Shown here: one piece after another, positions 25,301 to 34,300 of the stretch
How positions within the stretch are numbered: position 1 is the stretch's first letter
Layout of the letters: every line of letters starts with the position of its first letter
From: Mytilus californianus
Taxonomy: Eukaryota; Mollusca; Bivalvia; Mytilida; Mytilidae
Reading direction: 5' to 3'
DNA: 64,000 nucleotides
NCBI RefSeq assembly: GCF_021869535.1
Contig: NW_026262668.1
Location: 70,019,558-70,083,557, forward strand
Made by a program: the position numbers and the translations under genes
The notes under the pieces: generated by a model
What the model was told of the DNA's origin: nothing
The model's input: the letters and a program-made list of their open reading frames with translations, nothing else
The model's database searches: none

Positions 25301-28300
25301 AGCAGATCCTGCTCCACATGTGGCACCCGTCGTGTTGCTTATGTTATTACAAATCCGGTAAATAGTCTAATTCTGTAAGTCACAATCGTGAAAAGGGAGG
25401 GTATTGTAGTTACGACATAAGGAACATATCCGATATCATCTGTGAAACGGTTATTCCATAACGGTCAACCATCTCGTGATGGCGTCCGTAAAATTTACGA
25501 AAGGATGACTTCAACTTCACCATTTGGAACTCTTGGTTTAATAGCTTCCTTGTGAGCAGCAATCCTCTATCAAGGAAATCATGATAGCCCGGGAATATCG
25601 TATCAATTGGGAGATATATACTCCGTATGCAGGCGCTGCTGGAATGTTGCTACATAGAAATGGAAAGTTCACAATTGGGAAGCTGAAATCATCTCTTTTG
25701 TCGTAAAGTTTTGTTTTCAACCGACCCTCATTGTCAATTTCTAGAAGTAAGTCAAGATATGAGGCAGACTTAACTGTATCTGTAGTATCCTTTATCTCTA
25801 GTTCGATGGGATAGATGCGTTCAACATAGTCACCAAATTTTGTATTATTTAGTGAGAGAACATCATCTATATAGCGGAACGTACAGTTAAAGGATATTGC
25901 TAACTTCTTATCTTTCTTCCTAAGAAGTTCCTGTATGAAGTCAGCCTCATAATAATAAAGAAACAAGTCGGCAAGAAGAGGGGCACAATTGGTTCCCATT
26001 GGAATTCCGACAGTCTGTTGAAAAACACGTCCTCCAAACGTAACAAATATGTTGTCAATCAAGAAATCAAGCATCTTGATAATGTCAGTTTCAGAGAATT
26101 TTTTGTTTGAATCAGAGTGATTCTTGACAAAGTAGGATTTATCCCTTCCCAAGACAAGATACTTGTATCTACGTTCGCCATTCTTTTCAATGAAACAAAG
26201 TAATACCAACTCTTTCAATTTGTCTTTTAGTTTGGAATGGGGAATACTTGTGTAAAGTGTAGAAAAGTCAAATGTTTTAATACTATTGCAAGATGAGAGA
26301 GTCTTAGTTTGTATGTACTCTAAAAGATCTTTGGAATTTTTTAGTATCCACATCTGATTCACGCCATCTCTAGAATAGGCAGTTTCACAATAACTTTGGA
26401 GCCCGGCTTTGATTGCTGATAAAATAGATGTTAACAATTTAGAAAGAGGTTTCGTGGAGCACTTGGAAGACCCAGCAATATACCGTTGTTTGTAAGGACA
26501 CTTATGTAGTTTAGGAATCAAATACAGTGATGGAAGATCCAGTTCTTCATCTTTGGTTGTAATTCCAAAGGAACATAGAACAGACCTATGATTATCCAGG
26601 ATTTCCTCTTTGGTAAAAGTCGTGAGGATATATGTTGTGTTCCAAGTGAATTGTCAATACCTAATTCATTTATCAAGCAGTCTATGTAATGATATTTACA
26701 CACAAAAACGATGTTGTTTGGGGCTTTATCTGCGGGGATAACAACATATTTGTCATGGAAGTAGGACAAGTGTTTTGCAACATTTGGGTCTTTAAAAATT
26801 GACGAAGCGTGGGTATTTATATGCCCATTTAGTTTCTTAATTCGGATTTGTACCAACGACCTCACAGCCTTAATCCATTCGGAAAGAGTATCTACGTCTT
26901 CTTTTCGCGTTTAGCCTATTGCCTGGCATAATCCTCGACTGAATCCATCAGTATTTTGAAGTTGTATTTTCAATTGATGGATTTAGGCTCACGATATTTC
27001 GGACCTTTGGATAACAAATTTCGCAGGGAAGTGTTATTGACAATGTTGAGGTCTCCGGTAATAACGTGGCCAGCCGGATTATATGTGAATTGGGAACTAG
27101 CACAGGTGCAATCAAGAGGTTTAGACTTGAAGTCGTCAATGTTGAGATCCTGCAAAACGTGTTTGTAATTGAAAATTTTAGTTGCAATTGGTTTGGTATA
27201 GGTATAAGAAGTTATTGGTACAGACTGATCTTTAAAATAAGGTGGTATTTTCGACTGAACTAATTTATGATGAAGGATATTGCCTATGTTGACGCCATCG
27301 AGACCTTTGTTGGCAAAGGAAAGTTTAAGAAAAGATCTTTTCTCTTTTTCATCTTTTCCAATGCGAACTGGTTTGAAAAGTCTGAAATATATGACCTCAG
27401 TCCTAAGTCTTGTCTCGTGCTCATATGCAGAAAAAGAGCAGTGGCTGTTGAAGGGAGCTTACTATGATTACTTATTATGATGAAACATATACTTCAATAT
27501 TTACTGAAAAGATGTGAAAATATTTTAAATGTATTGTTTGTTGATAAAAGTTTAATTCCTGTAGAACGTATTTTTGTTTACAAAGCACAAGATTTTTTTA
27601 TAATCAAACGTGAAAGAGCACAATTTCAAAAACGACACACGAAGAAGAATCTCCTCGTATATCTCGCTTTTTATCACTGAGTAGAAATGAGTTTCAGTCG
27701 AAAACGAATATTATAAATTCCATAGTAGCGCATCTAACCCTTATGAATGATGCATCCTAAACCTGTTATTGACGGACGAAGTTAGTCAGGTGATAACTAA
27801 ACGACTGAATTTTTAAGGTTATGTTAGAGCTCTTCCAAAATGAAAGTAACATTAAATGTATCTTCATAGCTTGACCAAACAGTTATCAGATTAAGATAAA
27901 AGATTAACATTTTTGTCTGTTTGATTTTGTTTATCGGTTTATTTATTTCAGCTGTTGCCATATTTTGTCATGGAGACACTCGGAACAATCAATGGTATTC
28001 CTGGCTTATTTGTTGCTTGCATATTCAGTGCCGCGTTAAGGTAATACCATTAATACAGAAAAAAGAATATGCGGTATGGCCTATACCACAAGAATAAGAA
28101 TACAAGGATGTGAAGAACTAGAGGTCACCGTATTGCCTTCAACGATGAGCAAAACTCATACCACCTAGTAAGATATACAACGCCCAATGGTGATAAAATA
28201 AGTGACAATTCAAAAGGAAAAAAAACTAACAGCTTAGTTTTTTCTTAAATAAAAAAAACAAAACAATTTATTTCAGACAGAAATCTACAACATAAAGGAT

Positions 28301-31300
28301 TACAGACTGCTTACCTACTGGGGCATGAGAATATGGTTCGGTAAAGTGTTTGTGGGCGCTCAACCGTTCCAATAAACCGAGAAATGATGTAAAACAATTC
28401 ATATGAGGCAAGACTCAAGAGAGATACCAAACAGAATTTTTGTCTGATAACGTATCACTGTAGTAGACAGCTGTCTTTTATAATTAAACATTTAAACAAA
28501 GGAAAAACGTACTAATTCTGAACATGCATTAAATTTTATAGTCAAATGCCATTGTAAGTATTTTTATATCCGCAAGAGAGCATATATACGTGTTGCATGT
28601 GTCAAGTCATTCACCTGGTACCAAATTGGCAATCACCTATGAATTCACATACCATTATTTGTAGGTTTTCTTACCGATTTTTATTCCTCATTTTATTTCA
28701 ATAAAACTTTGAACAAATCACAGCTGAATTGGGGTTGTTATGATTGCATATAATTAAATACATTGCAGCTCTATTTCATCGTGTTTAAATGCTTTATCCA
28801 TTACCGTGCTTGAGGATTTGATCAAACCTACACTGGACTATTGTGATGTGACAATGTCACAGAGATCAGAGGCCAGACTGGCAAAACTGCTAGGTAAGTT
28901 TAATCAGAGGCCAGACTGGCAAAACTGCTAGGTAAGTTTAATCAGAGGCCAGACTGGCAAAACTGCTAGGTAAGTTTAATCAGAGGCCAAACTGGCAAAA
29001 CTGTTAGGTAAGTTTAATCAGAGGCAAGACTGGCAAAACTGCTAGGTAAGTTTAATTAAAACAACGCAAAACTAAAAGTTATCATGACGATTTTTTCTTA
29101 AAATACATGTATCATTTCAAGGTATAAATACTGTCAAATATGGGATTGAAAATGATTGGTAAAGTATGAACACCAAACGAAATGAAACAAGGTACGTAAA
29201 CTGGAAAAGTATATCCTGCTATCATACAAGGTGAAAGTCAACTTACTAGTCAAAACTAGGAAATATAAACAAACACCGTTGATAACGGAAGATAAACTAT
29301 TGAAGATAAAAAGGGTATACAACATAGTTAGAATGTCAAATTTGAATTGAGATACTGTAACGATCAACCTTTTCTATGGTGAATACGTTTTATAGAAGAT
29401 TGTTTAAAATTATACTTTATTGCAGCAAAAGTCAGAAGTCAGAGTCTTCAAAAGCCCTGTTGTAGAATTAGTATTTTTCTGACATGATGAATATAATATA
29501 AGAGTAAAATAGATTCGATGTATTTGTCAATGAAACAGCATTCCAATTACATACAAAAATCGAGATGTATCTCTGCATATGGCAAACTATGTTAGAATGA
29601 GAAATGGCGCTGAAACTTTAATGTAACATTGAAAATCAACTAAAAATATATTTGTTCGTATAATAGAGCATATGAATGATAAACTTTTAAATATACCTAT
29701 ATATAACATACATTTATCATTTCAGGTGTACTCGGTGGACTTCTTGTTATTGGACTAGCTTTTCTGTGTTACTTTCTGGGAACTACTGTCTTGCAGGTAC
29801 TTTCGCCTTTTTAAGTTGTATGTCTATTTACAAGATTTGTAGTTTGTGGGAAATATTTATCAATAACTCTATAAAATAATTAGATACATAATATTTCTAT
29901 GGTAAGGCTTAAGTCGTGATTTACCGTGTTAAGTGTACTCTTTGGGGTAGGTGTTTGATGTTCTAAGTAAAAAAAGTTAACATGTGAATATGCCATGAAA
30001 TATATTCATTTTAGTCTACTTTTATAGTGTTTTATTCCGTGTGTGTGATTTTCTTCGTGTCTGACTGATAGGTATTGAAAATTTGACATGACGCAAAATT
30101 AATTTAAACACGATTTCAAATGCAATGTTAAAATAAAAACAGAGTATTCAATCCAATTACCATTTAAGGTATCTTCTTGTGAATTATAATGCACGTTAGC
30201 AACAAGAGTTATCACATAACATTCTCTATATATTAGGCCTTTTTCTTTTATAAAGCAAACACGTTTATATTGTTAGATTATGATAACAGTGTTGGGTATG
30301 GCTGGTGGACCACTTTTGGCATTGTTTATCATGGGAATGTTTATGCCATGTGTGAATGCAGTGGTGAGTTTAATTTCTAAAATATTAATTAAACCATTCA
30401 GTTGATCGATGACACAATATGAGATTGAAGTATTTGTGATATGGACTTTTGAATCGTATTTGCATGCTCACATTCGTACATGATAGAGAATATGGAATTT
30501 TATGTTAACAAAATATAAATAAATGAAATCATTGACGACTCATCGTAAAATCGTAGTGTCAAAAGAGAAGGGAAGAAGGAACTTTAGATTTTCATTAATT
30601 TCTAAGATGGGACAAAACAATACTTCTAGTATCAATCAAAGTAAAATGTTTGTTATTGCCAGCAAGAGTTGATTTATACTAGCTTTCACTAATCCAAATT
30701 TCATTATTTACAATTCCAAAGGCTACCAAACTTGGTGCTAAGGAAATAAGTTTTCAATTCTCAGCCCAAAATAACCAGTGAAAAACAAATACATGATACT
30801 AAACATTTAGGCTTTAAACTCCCAAATCAAGAACAAAAGTATATGATGTAACTGTGAAAGGTAATTTTGTTTTGTTTGAATAAAATGTGAAACAATAGGG
30901 ATAAAATATTTTGTATTGTTAAAAGGGTTTAGAGAGCACAAACAATGTGCGTGACTCAGACCTACAATGTACTGTATTATTTAAAAAAAAAATTTAATGT
31001 TTCGTATTTTATGGAAATCTGTTCATTTGTTAGTTGAAAAACATCAAGTACCGGTAACTTATCCCGGCCTCTTTAACATTCGTAATATAATATTTATAAA
31101 GCTGTTAGTATGTATTAGTAATAAACATACAGTTTTGCATACTTAAAAAATTATATAACATGTCAGAAAATATCAATTAAGAAACTTACCATCAAGATTA
31201 TAACATATAATTATCTAATATAACAAATGCACAGGTATTCAAAAATATAGTTTGTGTATTTTGGTGATAAATTTTAAAGATATGTATTTTGGGTATGTCT

Positions 31301-34300
31301 GTAGATTTTTAAACAATCAAAAGGAATTATTTATTTTTTTGTTGAAAAGTTGTTTTTGTTTTAGTTTTGTATTTGCACAGATGAATGTGCTGTATTATTG
31401 ATTTAATCTAAAATCATTCTCGAAGTAAACATTGAAATTAAGAAAGTTGTTTTTGTAATCTGAATACGATCCTTACAAGGCTGGGTCGTCCAGAATAAAA
31501 AAAGATCTAGATATGTTAAATTGTTATACATTTAAATTATTAAATTTAATATAAATTTTGCTTTCAGGGAGCGACTGTAGGGACTATAATTGGATCAATA
31601 GTAATATTCTGGATCGTCGCTGGGGCATTTGTTTATCAAGCTCCATTACCAGAATTACCTTTCCGAACAGATGGGTGTGATGTTAAAGACCAAATAAATG
31701 ATTTGTTTAACCAATTTACATCGCACGTGGTAGATTTTAGTGCGACAAGTAAACCTGATATTGTAACTGAGCTTGTAACAGATCATTCTGTGGACTGGTA
31801 AACATCTTATATTTTTTTTATGAGTTAAAACTTAAAGACAATCAAATCGAGATTTTATAATAGAAAGTATCTTTTCATGTGTAAGAATGTTAAATATCTC
31901 AAAATCACAATGTTGATTGTTATGCATTAAATATTCGCATATATGTAACTAATATGTTAACCAGATGTATGATTCCTACCCTATATACTGAGCAATTGGT
32001 CATGAAAATAAATAGCTATTTTACTGAATATTGCATATACAAATGTTTGTTTCAATGCGATATTTTATTGCAATTTCAAGTAAGTTTAATTATCTAAATA
32101 GGTTGATGACCTCTGTTATTCACCTAAAAACACTGCTGATTGTCTGATGAGGCCCGTGTCAGTATTAACCTGGCAATTAACTAATAACCAGTGTTTCTGC
32201 TTATGTTTCGGTACTACCATGGTTGGAATTATACATTCATCATGCTCATTTTGTAAATTTTCAGTTAACTGTACTTAGTAAAGATTCTGACATCCTCAGG
32301 CCAAATGGACGTAGGGCAATTTTGGCTGATCTGTTTAGTCCTTTGTTAATTGTTTTTAAACATTGTATGGATATCCCAAACGTTTGCTAATGAGCGCCTC
32401 AGATGAAGCTTATTCTATAAATATGTAAAAAGTTAATAAGATACACGATTCTCATGAAAAATTAAAACTAGTAACAGCTGCATGTTCCATATACATAAAT
32501 ATTATCTTATTTTTATTATTGGTTCGTTCTTAAATCCTTCTTATTATTTCTTAGATGTTTCCACGACATAAGTCTGTCAGAAATCAATACTTGTATTTTC
32601 TAATTGTGTCTTAATATTTGCTTTAAAATTCTTGCTTTTAATACAAAACTGAAAAATTGCAAGATAGCAAAATAGCCCCATTTAGCATCTTGTCATGAAT
32701 GTTTACATATGAGTCAATATCTCACTCTAAAAGATATGTTACCACAAGATGTTTTATATAAAGATGCGAGTAAAATACCTTATTGGGTAAACCCTTGATT
32801 AAAATTCGGTATTGGAAATACTGTGTGTAAAGTGGTTATTTCAGGTCAAATTGGTCTTTTTCAACATGTTTAAAACGCAACATTGACATTTATCAATAAA
32901 GCTTACATAATTATTAAAGGATTGAAACCTTTCACTAATTTTGCAAAATAAGACCTTGTATTATACATTCCTTTTCCGTGTTCATTACTTACATGCCTTT
33001 AACATTTGACTTGCAAGCCGTACTGTTATTGTAGTATGCTTTCGTTCATAAAAATAAATTTAAGGGGATGTGATCTGATTGCCAATGAGACAACTCTCCA
33101 AAAGACCAAATAGCCTAGAAGTTTACAACTATATGTTGCCATACGACCTTCAACAATAAACAAAACTCAAACCGTATAGTGAGCTATAAAAAGTTCCGAA
33201 ATGATAAACGTAAAACAATTCAAACGAGAAAACAAACGGTCTGATTTATGAAGAAAACAATACCACTGAATTACAGGCTCCTGACTTGGGACAGGCACAT
33301 TCAGAATGTGGCGGGGTTAAACATGTTTGCAAGTATAATTGCATATAAAAATTAGGATGATGCGAATACATAAAATTGAAGTCTCCTTTTTTAACAATGT
33401 TAAATTAGTAAAATCAGATTAATTGATTGATTTTTAATACCGCATGTTTCAAAAGTTTATATTTTTCATGTATCTTATTTGATGAACAAATATCACATGA
33501 ACTGAGAATTAACTTGTATCGTTTTATTGACTAGGTCCGGATATAAGATAATATATCAGCTGTCGTTTCTATGGTATCCAACAGTTGCTGTTTGTATCTC
33601 AATTGTGTTTGGAATACTTATTAGTTGGGCAACAGGTTGGCATGCTTTAACACTTAAATATTCATCAATGATGACCATGCTTTTAATATGATAATTATGA
33701 TTGTGAACTTTCTAACCCATACGAACTGGAAGACAAATAAGTACCAGAGATATGTTCTTAACGTCAATAAGAAATATATTTTTTCTTCCAATATTGTTTT
33801 GTAACTTAAGGTTTAGAAAGATCATCGCACTTATTCTTATTGTTTTAAGATCAAATATTTTTTTTCTTTCTTACCTTGCTTGTTGTTTAATGTTATGATA
33901 AATAAGTTTATGATTTTAGTATGTTGGTTGAATTTATATTGTTTGCAACTGTATTTTTACAATTTCTTATTTATTCAATTTAATTGTTTTGCATTCATGA
34001 CTTTTTTAAATTGATAGTTGAGTAAGATTGATTGATTCAAGGTTGATTGCTTAACGTCCGATAATTAAGTAGGATGATACCAAACGGATATAGTGGCAAA
34101 CGAATCACGAACCTCACCAAAAAACCGGGTGTTATACAAGGTGCTCCGGAAGGGTGAGCAGATCCTCTTCCACATGTGGCACCTATTGGTTCCCCTGTCC
34201 TCAATATTTCGATTTTCATATCTTGATATTAATAGAATGGATTATGATTTCGAGAAAGATCTAAAATGAAAGATAGAACCAGTGCATTACATATGATGAA

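Larger units (their letters stand above)
25080..27465 (-). mobile_element. Decayed Penelope-like retroelement in intron 7, antisense to the transporter
   Basis: Reading the minus strand from about 27465, the sequence first gives an N-terminal block (GVNIGNILHHKLVQ, IPPYFKDQSVPITSYTY), then LDCTCASSQFTYNPAGHVITG, then KYVVIPADKAPNNIVFVC-type sequence (26760-26700), then a long reverse-transcriptase frame (26521-25538) and a 3' tail ending near 25080. At least two TGG-to-stop changes (after KSIN near 26980 and after DYARQ near 26910), frameshifts near 26880 and 26640, and an early stop after 25538 show that it is dead. Order and motifs fit Penelope-like elements. An intact GIY-YIG nuclease domain could not be seen. 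Confidence 0.75.
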
